This document shows, piece by piece, positions 18,683-27,910 of a stretch of DNA of 64,000 nucleotides. Both the position numbers and the translations under genes were made by a program. The stretch is from Brucella sp. 21LCYQ03 (lineage in GTDB: Bacteria > Pseudomonadota > Alphaproteobacteria > Rhizobiales > Rhizobiaceae), in assembly GCF_023554105.1 (NCBI RefSeq), contig NZ_JAMJWE010000006.1:62001-126000 (forward strand), read 5' to 3'. The first letter of the stretch is position 1. Each line of letters begins with the position of its first letter. A model generated the notes under the pieces. That model did not search any database, was not told where the DNA came from, and saw only the letters and a list, made by a program, of their open reading frames with translations.

Positions 18683-18869
18683 CTGTCATTAAGCATCGGC
18701 CAGAGATTAAACTTCATATCTATAATGTTCAGCCCGATTACCCTGCGTTGAACGACGCTCCTAAAACTAATTTCTTTTTGTATTTGTGAAACAAAATACC
18801 ACGAGACACGTTTCTTAATTGCAATGCAGAAATCGCTGCTGACCAATTAATTCAGAAGGAATAGTCTCA

Positions 18870-19163
18870 ATGGCAAACGAACCAGAAAATACCGTCGCAG
18901 ATCAAATCAGCGAACTTCGCAGCCAGTTGAGCAACCTCTCCTCACAACTCGCAGATCGGCTGGGTACAGCATCCGATAAGGCTGACAACGCTCTTTCTTC
19001 CGCTTCATCAGCATTCGACGATGTCGCCGCAAATGCACGCTATCATGGCGAACGCGTGCTTCAGGCGGCTCGTGAAAACCCCGGTGCAGCAACGGCGACA
19101 TTGGCAACTGTTGGAGTTATCGGTGTGCTTGCCGGCATTATGCTTGGTCGCTGCCGACGATAG
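18870..19163 (+). CDS. DUF883/ElaB-YqjD-like membrane-anchored protein
   Basis: 97 residues: a long amphipathic helix rich in Ser, Ala, Asp (about 5-70) followed by a C-terminal transmembrane helix (GVIGVLAGIMLG) and basic end RCRR. The layout and the RENPGAAT segment before the helix match the ElaB/YqjD/DUF883 family of tail-anchored, stress-induced, ribosome-associated proteins. Ribosome site AGAAGGAA. 62 bases ahead of the flavin-type stress gene. Confidence 0.75.
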   Translation: MANEPENTVADQISELRSQLSNLSSQLADRLGTASDKADNALSSASSAFDDVAANARYHGERVLQAARENPGAATATLATVGVIGVLAGIMLGRCRR

Positions 19164-19225
19164 AAATATTCTCAAAGAAATACAGTTCGATTTAAACCCT
19201 TTTCTAAGGGCACAGGAGAAAAACC

Positions 19226-19690
19226 ATGTCCGATACAGATTCACAACGAGCCTGGAAAATTGCCGAAGATAATCGCGTTTGCTTTTTCGGTTGGAATGGA
19301 AAACAGGTGCCTATGTCGCCGTTAGTCCGTAAAGATGAAGGCAATATCTATTTTCTTGCAGATGCTGCGAGTGAGAAGGTAACCGACATTCAGGGCAAGT
19401 CAGCAGTTCAGCTTACATTTTCGAACGAATCGGCCAACGATTATCTCTTTGTTGAGGGTGAGGCTCTCGTGTCTAATGATCGCGCTAAAATTAAAGAGCT
19501 TTGGACGCCGTTCGCAAAAGCGTTCTGGGACTCGGAAGACGATCCAAGCATCCGCCTGATCGCCGTTTCACCTCGTCACGCAGAGTTTTGGGATGGTCCC
19601 GGCAGTATAGCGGCAACCGTCAAGATGCTTTATGCTTCCGTCACCGGCAACAAACCCGACATGGGTGATAACCGGGAAACCGGAATGTGA
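19226..19690 (+). CDS. General stress protein 26-like, PNPOx-type flavin-binding fold
   Basis: 154 residues of the split-barrel pyridoxamine 5'-phosphate oxidase-like family (COG3871). Typical strands AWKIAEDNRVCFFG, PMSPLVRKDEGNIYFLAD, and the helix KELWTPFAKAFW, ending with SPRHAEFWDGPG. Cofactor FMN or FAD is inferred from the family; substrate unknown. AGGAG ribosome site at 19213-19217. Likely co-expressed with the DUF883-like gene. Confidence 0.88.
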   Translation: MSDTDSQRAWKIAEDNRVCFFGWNGKQVPMSPLVRKDEGNIYFLADAASEKVTDIQGKSAVQLTFSNESANDYLFVEGEALVSNDRAKIKELWTPFAKAFWDSEDDPSIRLIAVSPRHAEFWDGPGSIAATVKMLYASVTGNKPDMGDNRETGM

Positions 19691-19756
19691 AATGAAATTA
19701 ACTATATTCGAGTAGCATCTCTGAACTCGGCTTTATTTTATACCTATCAAAGAGAT

Positions 19757-19782
19757 AAAAGGCGGGAATTTTCCCGCCTTTC
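19757..19782. terminator. Bidirectional terminator
   Basis: AAAAGGCGGGAA/TTCCCGCCTTT with a TT loop; it separates the stress gene from the converging ABC-F gene, which stops at 19785. Confidence 0.8.
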
Positions 19783-19784
19783 GC

Positions 19785-21410
19785 TTATCCCACATGCAGT
19801 CCTGGTGCTTCCTGTCCGGTGCTTTCAACATATTCGGTGTAACCACCGCCATATTGCTGAATGCCGTCAGGCGTAAGTTCCAGCACACGGTTGGACAATG
19901 CCGCAAGAAAACGGCGATCATGCGAAACAAAGAGCATAGTACCTTCATAGGCTGACAGTGCCTTGATCAGCATTTCCTTGGTATCAAGATCCAAATGGTT
20001 CGTTGGCTCATCAAGTACAAGGAAATTTGGCGGATCAAACAACATCGCTGCCATTACCAGTCTGGCCTTTTCACCACCAGATAGTACACGACACTTCTTT
20101 TCAATGTCATCGCCAGAAAAGCCAAAGCAGCCAGCCAAAGCGCGCAAAGGCGCCTGCCCTGCCTTCGGAAACCGCTGTTCCAGCCATTCAAGGATGGTGC
20201 TGTCGCCGTCCAGAATATCCATCGCGTGCTGCGCGAAATAGCCGAGTTTTACACTGGCACCAAGATTTACAATACCCTGATCTGGTTCTGTCGTACCGGT
20301 AACGAGCTTGAGAAGCGTTGATTTTCCTGCACCATTAACACCCATGATGCACCAGCGCTCACGGCGTCGAACCATAAAGTCTAGTCCGTCATAAATCGTG
20401 CGGCTGCCATAAGACTTGTTCACGCCTTTAAGGCTGACCACATCTTCGCCCGAACGAGGTGCAGGCAAAAAGTCAAAGGCCACGGTCTGGCGGCGGCGTG
20501 GAGGCTCCACGCGGTCGATTTTATCAAGCTTCTTCACGCGGCTCTGCACCTGCGAAGCATGAGAAGCCCGCGCCTTAAAACGTTCAATGAACTTGATTTC
20601 CTTGGCCAGCATTGCTTGCTGACGATCAAATTGCGCCTGCTGCTGCTTTTCGTTTAGCGCTCGCTGGCTTTCATAAAAGCCATAGTCACCATTATACGAA
20701 TTGAGCGAGCCACCATCAATTTCGATGATTTTTGTGACAATCCGGTTCATGAACTCGCGGTCATGCGAGGTCATCAACAATGCGCCATCGTAGTTTTTGA
20801 GAAATGCTTCGAGCCAGATGAGGCTTTCAAGGTCCAAATGATTGCTCGGTTCGTCGAGGAGCATGACGTCGGGCCGCATCAGGAGAATGCGGGCAAGCGC
20901 CACGCGCATTTTCCAGCCACCGGACAATTTTCCGACATCGCCGTCCATCATTTCCTGGCTGAAACTAAGACCTGCAAGAACTTCGCGGGCGCGGCCATCT
21001 AATCCATAACCGTCGAGTTCTTCATAGCGGCCCTGCACTTCGCCGTATCGCTCGATAATAGCATCCATCTCGTTAAGACGATCTGGATCACACATCGCAG
21101 CTTCGAGTTCGCGCAGCTCAGCAGCAACAATGCTGACCGGCCCGGCTCCGTCCATAACTTCGGCAACAGCCGAGCGGCCACCCATTTCACCAACATTCTG
21201 GTTGAAATAGCCAATCGTTACGCCTTTTTCGACCGTAACCTGCCCTTCATCTGGCAATTCTTCGCCAGTGATCATGCGGAAAAGAGTTGTCTTACCAGCG
21301 CCATTCATCCCGACAAGACCGATCTTCTCTCCACGATTCAACGCGGCAGAAGTTTCGATAAAGAGAATTCGATGGCTATTGGACTTACTGATATTGTCGA
21401 TACGGATCAT
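19785..21410 (-). CDS. ABC-F family ATPase
   Basis: 541 residues, two ABC domains without membrane segments. Domain 1: Walker A GMNGAGKTT (34-42), signature LSGGWKMRV, Walker B LLDEPSNHLD. Linker with KARASHASQVQSR. Domain 2: Walker A GVNGAGKST, signature LSGGEKARL, Walker B VLDEPTNHLD. ABC-F proteins act on the ribosome (translation factors or antibiotic protection); this is a housekeeping-type member of the EttA/Uup/YbiT kind. Upstream gene is lplA, 94 bases away. Confidence 0.92.
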   Translation of the reverse strand: MIRIDNISKSNSHRILFIETSAALNRGEKIGLVGMNGAGKTTLFRMITGEELPDEGQVTVEKGVTIGYFNQNVGEMGGRSAVAEVMDGAGPVSIVAAELRELEAAMCDPDRLNEMDAIIERYGEVQGRYEELDGYGLDGRAREVLAGLSFSQEMMDGDVGKLSGGWKMRVALARILLMRPDVMLLDEPSNHLDLESLIWLEAFLKNYDGALLMTSHDREFMNRIVTKIIEIDGGSLNSYNGDYGFYESQRALNEKQQQAQFDRQQAMLAKEIKFIERFKARASHASQVQSRVKKLDKIDRVEPPRRRQTVAFDFLPAPRSGEDVVSLKGVNKSYGSRTIYDGLDFMVRRRERWCIMGVNGAGKSTLLKLVTGTTEPDQGIVNLGASVKLGYFAQHAMDILDGDSTILEWLEQRFPKAGQAPLRALAGCFGFSGDDIEKKCRVLSGGEKARLVMAAMLFDPPNFLVLDEPTNHLDLDTKEMLIKALSAYEGTMLFVSHDRRFLAALSNRVLELTPDGIQQYGGGYTEYVESTGQEAPGLHVG

Positions 21411-21504
21411 TTGCGCGGGAGGCCTTGTGAAAACTTGGCCTCCCTATGACACGGCTTGGTGCCGCTGTCACCCGGCAGCACACATAACGTGGGTCATTCT
21501 CAGC

Positions 21505-22560
21505 TCACGGAATATGATGCAGCCACTTTTCGGTTGCAAATTTTTCCTCAACAAGTTGTTCAGCCGCCGCAAACTCTTCCGGCGTGACCGTGCCGCTAAC
21601 ACCGCCATTGAGCGACACAAACGTCTCAGTCATCCGATTGATCACCTCACGGCGTGGCAAGCCTGTCTGGCTACGCACCGGATCAACACGCTTAGCCGCA
21701 CTCGCCGTACCTTTATCAGAAAGCTTTTCGCGTCCGATACGCAGAACTTTCAACATCTTCTCCGCGTCCATGTCATACGCCATCGTCACATGATGCAGAA
21801 CGGTTCCGCCAGAATAACGCTTCTGTGCCGCGCCACCGATCTTGCCTTTAGAGCTCGAAATATCATTCAGAGGCTTATAAAAAGCATCAACTCCAAGCGA
21901 ATTCAGAGCCTTTAAGACCCACTCATCAAGGAATGCGTAGGAATCTGCAAAACTCATATCCCGCACAAGTTCACCCGGCGCATAAAGCGAATAAGTGATC
22001 GTATTGCCGGGTTCCACAAACATCGCCCCACCACCGGTTACACGGCGGACAGTTTCAACGCCCATTTCTTTCGTCGCGTCCATATCCACTTCATTACGCA
22101 GTGACTGAAACGCACCAATAATAATCGACGGACGCTCCCATTCCCAGAAACGCAACGTTGGCGCTCGGCGCCCAGCTGCCACTTCACGCGCCAGTACTTC
22201 ATCAAGTGCAAGATGCATCGCCGGGCTAAGCGGTGGAATATCGATAATTTGCCATTCATAGTCGCGCCAGGTTCGCGTCACGCCAAGTGCACGTCGAACT
22301 GCAATAGCGACAGCTTCCGGACTAAAGCCAATCATAAATGCATCAGGACGAAGTCCTTTACGAACAGCATCTGCTATTTCTTCAGCAGATGCTGTTGCGG
22401 ATAAACCGGTCAGTGCATTGCAAATATCATCAAGGGCCTCTGCCGGTTCTAGGAAAAAGTCGCCGGCCACCTGAACCTGGTGAAGCTTATTATCCTGAAC
22501 CTCCAGATCAATAACAACTAACTTGCCGCCGTGGACCTTGTATTCACCATGCATTTTCAT
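21505..22560 (-). CDS. lplA: Lipoate-protein ligase A with the accessory domain at the N-terminus
   Basis: 351 residues from ATG 22560. An N-terminal segment (about 1-80: HGGKLVVIDLEV...VAGDFFLEPAEAL) resembles the small C-terminal domain of bacterial LplA (LplB of archaea). It is followed by the catalytic BPL/LplA domain with RRVTGGGAMFVEPGNTITYS and the lysine loop NDISSSKGKIGGAAQKR. The expected activity is transfer of lipoate to E2 and GcvH proteins. The domain order is inverted relative to E. coli LplA. A longer frame reaches 22593; ATG 22554 is also possible. Confidence 0.88.
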   Translation of the reverse strand: MKMHGEYKVHGGKLVVIDLEVQDNKLHQVQVAGDFFLEPAEALDDICNALTGLSATASAEEIADAVRKGLRPDAFMIGFSPEAVAIAVRRALGVTRTWRDYEWQIIDIPPLSPAMHLALDEVLAREVAAGRRAPTLRFWEWERPSIIIGAFQSLRNEVDMDATKEMGVETVRRVTGGGAMFVEPGNTITYSLYAPGELVRDMSFADSYAFLDEWVLKALNSLGVDAFYKPLNDISSSKGKIGGAAQKRYSGGTVLHHVTMAYDMDAEKMLKVLRIGREKLSDKGTASAAKRVDPVRSQTGLPRREVINRMTETFVSLNGGVSGTVTPEEFAAAEQLVEEKFATEKWLHHIP

Positions 22561-22761
22561 ATGACCTTGCTGACGAGAAATATCAGGGCCCACTGTCGCG
22601 GATTCAACGCAAAAAGGGAACGGGGATGCTTATAATTTATGAGTTTTTCTCTCAAATAAACCACAACGATATCAATTGCCGATTGCCAAAGGCGTAGATT
22701 GCCGTTCATTTTATATTCAATGTCCAAGGTCTATAGAATTAAGCATATTAACGCTCAAACA

Positions 22762-23331
22762 ATGGTGTCCACCATGACAGCTTTTCTGTCTCATAAAGTC
22801 AGCCTGATCACAGGCGTTTCAGCCTTTATCGCATCCATGTATATGCTTGCACCTGCGCCCGCAGAAGCGGCGCGCTTGCAACGCTGTGCTCAGGAAAACG
22901 GCATTTGCCAATTACCTTACCCCACAGAAGTGATCTACGGATATAAAGGACAAGGCACATCACGGTTCATAGACCGGCGTGAAGTTCGTTGTTCGAATCG
23001 GGTTTTTGGCGACCCTGCACCAGGCAAAGATAAAACCTGCTCCTTTGTTGTTCGCGAACGCTTTGACGACAGGCGTGACGACCGCCGCGATGATTGGCGT
23101 GATGATCGCCGCAACGATTGGCGAGATGATCGTCGCGATGACAGACGCAGTGACTGGCAGCGATGCGCAAAAGAAAATGGTTTCTGTGATTTTTACGGTC
23201 GTAAAACCGTGCGTTATGGCGCCAAAGGGCGTTTTACTGAACGCGTATTCCGCGACGGCGTACAATGTGACAACCGTAGCTTCGGCGATCCAGCGCGCGG
23301 TCAAGATAAAGCTTGTTACATTCAAAATTAA
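22762..23331 (+). CDS. Secreted protein with two duplicated Cys-rich domains and an Arg/Asp linker
   Basis: 189 residues from ATG 22762 (other starts 22720 and 22774). Signal peptide ends near PAPAEAA (residue 37). Two copies of a roughly 54-residue domain follow, about 40-93 and 134-187, each with four cysteines in the pattern QRCA.ENG.C ... C.N..FGDPA.G.DK.C. They are joined by about 36 residues made almost only of Arg, Asp and Trp (RRDDWRDD type). I do not recognise a function; disulfides in the periplasm or outside the cell are likely. Confidence 0.8.
   Translation: MVSTMTAFLSHKVSLITGVSAFIASMYMLAPAPAEAARLQRCAQENGICQLPYPTEVIYGYKGQGTSRFIDRREVRCSNRVFGDPAPGKDKTCSFVVRERFDDRRDDRRDDWRDDRRNDWRDDRRDDRRSDWQRCAKENGFCDFYGRKTVRYGAKGRFTERVFRDGVQCDNRSFGDPARGQDKACYIQN
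23053..23160 (+). repeat. Short coding repeat (Arg-Asp linker)
   Basis: Degenerate tandem repeat built on GATGATCGCCGCGATGATTG-like units inside the Cys-rich gene, encoding the charged linker. Units differ by single bases, and copy number may vary between strains. Confidence 0.6.
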
Positions 23332-23362
23332 AAAAAGGCGGGCCAGATGCCCGCCTTTTTTT
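23330..23362. terminator. Bidirectional terminator
   Basis: GGCGGGC/GCCCGCC core with flanking A7 and T7 tracts; between the Cys-rich gene and the converging L,D-transpeptidase. Confidence 0.9.
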
Positions 23363-23387
23363 ATCAATACATTTCATTCAACAGCAT

Positions 23388-25349
23388 TTAAAGCGCGGCC
23401 AATCGAGATTGTGCTGTTTTATCAAACGCCTTCTGTAGACCTGAATCGCGGTCATAAACATCGTTGAAGAAGCGAACATTCCCAGATGCATCAGGCCATG
23501 CGGTGAAATAGGCAATATAAACCGGAACAGGATCAGCTACTTTGAGCCCGCGCTCATTCTTGCCAAAATACTGGCTTAACTCCTCGACAGGCTTACCGAG
23601 AACCGCTGCCGCCATATCGCGCGGACGCTCTAGACGAATGCAACCGTGGCTCAGTGCACGCATTTCACGGCTGAAATAAGCTTTCGCTGGGGTATCATGC
23701 ATATAGATGTCGTGCGCATTCGGGAACAGGATTTTCAATTCACCCAAAGCATTATCTAGGCTCGGCTTCTGACGAATTCCAACATGCGCCTTACCTGCCG
23801 CTACGGCACTCCAGTTCACTGCACTGGCCGAAACCTTCTTGCCGCCAACATAGACTTCATAGCCATTGCGGTCGAGATAGCTTGTATCACGCATAACCTT
23901 GGGCAGCATTTCGTTCAGAATAATCGAACGCGGTACGCCCCATGACGGATTGAAAACAACAGTCTGAACTTTGTTATAGAAGAAATAAGTCTGATGTGTC
24001 GGCGAGCCGATGACCACATTCATAGCCAGCTTTTCTTTGCCATCTTCAAAATATTCTGCACGGTAAGATGGCTGATTGACCATCACATAACGCGAACCGA
24101 AATCATGCGGCAACCAGCGCAACCGTTCCATCGAATAAAGAATGCGATCACGCTTGATGGAGTCCTGCTCCCCCTGAAGTGCTGCAATCGTATTTTTGCC
24201 GATGATACCATCAGGCGTGCTGCCTGAAAGTTTTTGATAATCCTTAATTGCTGCGGTCAGTTCGGGATCGTAAATGCTCGCATCTGCGTGAGCGAGTAAT
24301 ACATCGCGATGCTGTTCGATATAATTTGCGGGTGCATGGCGGGTAATAAGCGCCACGACTTTTGCGAGCTGATCGTTGGTATCGCCCGGACGTATTGCCT
24401 TATCCAGCGAAATGCGCACCGGCTCACCTGCTGGCGCTTCGGTATTTGCAAGCTCACGCTTCAAAGCAGCATAGGCTTCATTGTTAGGCTGGAAACTTTT
24501 GAGATAAGCGACTGGATCACTTTCAGACGCCAAACGTGCAAGCACGTCTTTTAGATCAACACGATTTCGGGGCAAATCGTGAAAACCGCTTAAACGATCC
24601 GCAACGACACGACCCTCACCCGCATCAATTGCATAACGCAGTGCGCGCGCAGACATTTTGATTTCGAAGTCCGAAAGCTTCTGCTGACGTTCCGCAAGCT
24701 GTGCCTGGTCGAAATGCTCACCGGGAATTGAAACTGCATATTCTTCAGGATTCAAACCATCGTCATCAGCCTGCGCGAAAAAAGCCGCAACATTGCGCGC
24801 CTTATCAACCGGCTGGTTATCGGCAGACCACAAGAATGCGCGCTTTTCCGAATAGAAACTGACGATGGCGTCAGCAATTTGCTTTTCGGCCTTAACGTCA
24901 ATATTTCTAAGGTAATCCATACCCGCGTCAAAGGCGAGTTCACCCGCAGTCTCATTCTGCTTTTTCACGGGTCCGATTGGCGACATACCAGAAGTCAGCG
25001 GATTAACTGCCTTGGGTTCGACCGCAGCCGTTACCTGCATATCAAGTGCAGTGAAATCAACTTTAATCAGCGCATCCGGCTTATAGTTGTAAATCTGTGG
25101 TCCTTTGACCGTAACCCGCTGTGTCGGTGCCACGGCCCTTGGAACAGAGACGGTTTTGGCTTGGGGTGCCACTGGCGCAAGTTGAGCAGGAGGCTGAACT
25201 GGCTGTACCTGTTGCTGGCGGCGTTGCTGAAACAATTCAAGCAGCGAATTTGCCGCCTGTGCCTGCGCTGTCGAAAAAAGTGTCGATGCAGCGAGTGCAA
25301 ATGCCAAAGCATTGCGGACATAAGGACCGCTTTTGCGATGATTATTCAT
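23388..25349 (-). CDS. L,D-transpeptidase of the YcbB/LdtD type
   Basis: 653 residues from ATG 25349, which opens a signal peptide (AFALAASTLFSTAQAQA). Then a Gln-rich linker, an L,D-transpeptidase scaffold domain (about 150-300), a peptidoglycan-binding domain (SGSTPDGIIGKNTIAAL) and the YkuD catalytic domain with SHGCIRLERP; Cys570 is the nucleophile. It would make 3-3 crosslinks or attach proteins to peptidoglycan in the periplasm. The frame is open to 25601; ATG 25379 would add ten residues. Divergent from fumarase. Confidence 0.92.
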   Translation of the reverse strand: MNNHRKSGPYVRNALAFALAASTLFSTAQAQAANSLLELFQQRRQQQVQPVQPPAQLAPVAPQAKTVSVPRAVAPTQRVTVKGPQIYNYKPDALIKVDFTALDMQVTAAVEPKAVNPLTSGMSPIGPVKKQNETAGELAFDAGMDYLRNIDVKAEKQIADAIVSFYSEKRAFLWSADNQPVDKARNVAAFFAQADDDGLNPEEYAVSIPGEHFDQAQLAERQQKLSDFEIKMSARALRYAIDAGEGRVVADRLSGFHDLPRNRVDLKDVLARLASESDPVAYLKSFQPNNEAYAALKRELANTEAPAGEPVRISLDKAIRPGDTNDQLAKVVALITRHAPANYIEQHRDVLLAHADASIYDPELTAAIKDYQKLSGSTPDGIIGKNTIAALQGEQDSIKRDRILYSMERLRWLPHDFGSRYVMVNQPSYRAEYFEDGKEKLAMNVVIGSPTHQTYFFYNKVQTVVFNPSWGVPRSIILNEMLPKVMRDTSYLDRNGYEVYVGGKKVSASAVNWSAVAAGKAHVGIRQKPSLDNALGELKILFPNAHDIYMHDTPAKAYFSREMRALSHGCIRLERPRDMAAAVLGKPVEELSQYFGKNERGLKVADPVPVYIAYFTAWPDASGNVRFFNDVYDRDSGLQKAFDKTAQSRLAAL

Positions 25350-25652
25350 GCCACGATACAACTGTCTGGAGAACTGCATTCTAACCGCCAATTCAGTGCG
25401 ACCGCTTTTAAGCGTAGTCGCGTCAATCTTTGCCCATAGAATTGATGAATCTCGTATAGAATCTTTTAACGTTAACGTAATCTCCCAATTTTTTTTGCCT
25501 GGCGCTATCAAATTTTCTTGAAAAGCGATTTCTCGGATACACTTTTGGGCTTTGCTTTCTGCAAAGCTGCGCAAAGTGCCGCAGTGGATTCCATTCCGCA
25601 TCGCGTTAAAAGCCCGACAGTTTACATACGGGCAAGCAAGCGAGGTACCACA

Positions 25653-27272
25653 ATGGCAGAAGCAAGCGCCGCCGATCTTTTTCCACTGGGCGAAGATAAG
25701 ACCCCTTATCGCAAATTGACGTCAGATTATGTGTCGGTCGATAGTTTCAAAGGGCAGGAAATTCTGTGCGTCGAAGCGGAAGGCCTACGCATTCTGTCTG
25801 AAGCTGCCTTTGCAGATATTAATCACCTGCTGCGGCCCGGCCATTTGCAACAGCTCGCAAATATCATGAAGGACCCTGAAGCCACCGATAATGACCGCTT
25901 CGTGGCCTATGACCTTTTGAAAAATGCCAATATCGCCGCTGGCGGCGTGCTGCCAATGTGTCAGGATACCGGCACAGCAATTATTATGGGCAAGAAAGGC
26001 CGTCGCGTCTGGACCGAAGGTGGCGATGCTGATGCGCTGGGTGCTGGTGTTCTAGATGCTTATAACAAGAAAAACCTGCGCTATTCGCAGCTTGCGCCGC
26101 TCTCAATGTTCGAGGAAAAAAACACCAGGAACAATCTGCCTGCGCAGATCGACATCTACGAAGAAGGCGAAGACGCTTACAAATTTCTGTTTGTTGCCAA
26201 GGGCGGTGGTTCGGCGAACAAAACCTTCCTGTTTCAAGGCACACCTTCACTGCTGACGCATGACCGGCTGATTGAGTTTCTGAAAGACAAGATTCTCAGC
26301 CTCGGCACTGCCGCCTGCCCGCCTTACCATCTGGCGATTGTTATTGGCGGCACATCTGCTGAAATGAACCTCAAGACTGTCAAGCTCGCATCGACGCGTT
26401 ATCTTGATGAACTCCCGACGCACGGTTCTGAAACCGGGCATGCGTTCCGCGACCTAAAAATGGAAGCGGAAATTCACAAGCTGACGCAATCGCTTGGTGT
26501 CGGCGCGCAGTTTGGTGGCAAATATTTCTGCCATGATGTGCGCGTGATCCGCCTGCCCCGCCACGGCGCATCGCTGCCAATTGGTCTTGGTGTTTCCTGC
26601 TCGGCAGATCGTCAGGCTAAAGGCAAGATAACCAAAGAAGGCATATTCCTTGAGAAGCTTGAAACCAATCCAGCGCAATATATGCCAGAGGTAGACGAGG
26701 AAAAGCTGTCATCGCATGTGGTCAAAATCGACCTCAACCAGCCGATGGAAGATATTCTGAAGGAGCTGTCGAAACATCCAGTCAAAACCCAGCTTTCGCT
26801 GACAGGTTCGATCATCGTTGCACGTGATCTGGCGCATGCGAAAATCCGCGAGCGTTTGGAGAACGGCGAATCTATGCCGGATTATTTCAAGAACCATCCT
26901 GTCTATTATGCTGGCCCAGCCAAGACACCGACTGGCTATGCATCCGGTTCGTTCGGCCCAACCACGGCTGGCCGTATGGATTCCTATGTCGATCAGTTTC
27001 AGTCGTTTGGCGGATCGATGGTGATGCTCGCGAAAGGCAATCGCTCGCGACAAGTTCGTGAAGCTTGCGGCAAGCACGGTGGCTTTTACCTCGGCTCCAT
27101 CGGCGGACCTGCTGCCCGTCTCGCTCAGGATTGCATCAAAAAGGTTGAGGTTGTCGAATATCCAGAGCTTGGCATGGAAGCCATCTGGCGTATTGAAGTC
27201 GTTGATTTCCCCGCCTTCATCGTCATCGACGACAAAGGCAATGACTTCTTCAAAGAACTCAATCTGGGCTAA
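25653..27272 (+). CDS. fumA: Fumarate hydratase class I
   Basis: 539 residues, matching single-chain class I fumarases with a [4Fe-4S] cluster (fumarate + water to malate, TCA cycle). Visible features are [14 protein letters not shown], with a cluster cysteine, KGGGSANKT, and the C-terminal domain with [11 protein letters not shown] and the [13 protein letters not shown] segment. ATG 25653 has a GAGG ribosome site; the longer frame from 25518 overlaps the transpeptidase promoter. Oxygen-sensitive cluster chemistry distinguishes it from FumC. Single gene with terminator. Confidence 0.95.
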   Translation: MAEASAADLFPLGEDKTPYRKLTSDYVSVDSFKGQEILCVEAEGLRILSEAAFADINHLLRPGHLQQLANIMKDPEATDNDRFVAYDLLKNANIAAGGVLPMCQDTGTAIIMGKKGRRVWTEGGDADALGAGVLDAYNKKNLRYSQLAPLSMFEEKNTRNNLPAQIDIYEEGEDAYKFLFVAKGGGSANKTFLFQGTPSLLTHDRLIEFLKDKILSLGTAACPPYHLAIVIGGTSAEMNLKTVKLASTRYLDELPTHGSETGHAFRDLKMEAEIHKLTQSLGVGAQFGGKYFCHDVRVIRLPRHGASLPIGLGVSCSADRQAKGKITKEGIFLEKLETNPAQYMPEVDEEKLSSHVVKIDLNQPMEDILKELSKHPVKTQLSLTGSIIVARDLAHAKIRERLENGESMPDYFKNHPVYYAGPAKTPTGYASGSFGPTTAGRMDSYVDQFQSFGGSMVMLAKGNRSRQVREACGKHGGFYLGSIGGPAARLAQDCIKKVEVVEYPELGMEAIWRIEVVDFPAFIVIDDKGNDFFKELNLG

Positions 27273-27278
27273 AAAAAG

Positions 27279-27309
27279 AAGGGCGACCTGAAGAAGATCG
27301 CCCTTTCTC
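27279..27309. terminator. Terminator between fumarase and DUF971 gene
   Basis: AAGGGCGA/TCGCCCTT stem with an 11-base loop, preceded by A7 and followed by TCTCT; usable in both directions. Confidence 0.75.
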
Positions 27310-27674
27310 TATCTCGGATCACGTTTGAGGCCTTTTTCAGCAAGTTCATCAAGATAGGTCTGCCACAGCGTATCTTTCTCGATGCCGAGCTTATGAAGAT
27401 AAGTCCAGGAAAAAAGACCCGTATCGTGCATATCGTCAAAGGTAATGCGGACGGCATAGTTACCCACCGGGTCCATACGCATGATTTCGACATTGCGTTT
27501 GCCACCTACGGTCACGCGCTGTTGCGGCGAATGTCCCTGTACCTCTGCGGATGGTGATAAGACGCGCAGCAATTCTGCTGTGAGTTCAAAGCGTTCGCCA
27601 CCTTCAAAAGCCACCGTCAACAGCTTGCGATCTGTCGAAACGCGCAACTCCGTCGGCCAAACATCACTCATCAT
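27309..27674 (-). CDS. DUF971 (GBBH-like N-terminal domain) protein
   Basis: 121 residues consisting of one DUF971/GBBH-like domain (WPTELRVSTDRKLLTV, then ELLRVLSPSAEVQGH and NYAVRITFDDMHDTGLFSWTYLHKLG). The domain is also found at the N-terminus of gamma-butyrobetaine hydroxylases and fused to Mrp/ApbC iron-sulfur carriers. A CGGAG ribosome site precedes the ATGATG start. Divergent from moaA; role unknown. Confidence 0.9.
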   Translation of the reverse strand: MMSDVWPTELRVSTDRKLLTVAFEGGERFELTAELLRVLSPSAEVQGHSPQQRVTVGGKRNVEIMRMDPVGNYAVRITFDDMHDTGLFSWTYLHKLGIEKDTLWQTYLDELAEKGLKRDPR

Positions 27675-27910
27675 TTTTCTCCGTCATTGCAGTGGCAAAC
27701 ATATAAATCGTTCTCACGCCGCATCAGTTGCGTCAAATCAAGGAAATATTGAACTCGATCCAATATGAGAAACCATAAAAGCTCAAATATTCAAGATTAT
27801 TGTCAGTTTATCATTGAAGGTTCTTCGCAGACACATAAACTGGACAAAGCGCTTTTGGAAACCTATCTTGAAAGCAAGATGCAGAATTGTTTCTGCAGCG
27901 TTTGGAAACA

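Noticed and set aside
23053-23160. Short DNA repeats resembling a CRISPR or tandem array
   Set aside because: Repeats are contiguous, degenerate and in frame, coding for the Arg/Asp linker; there are no spacers.
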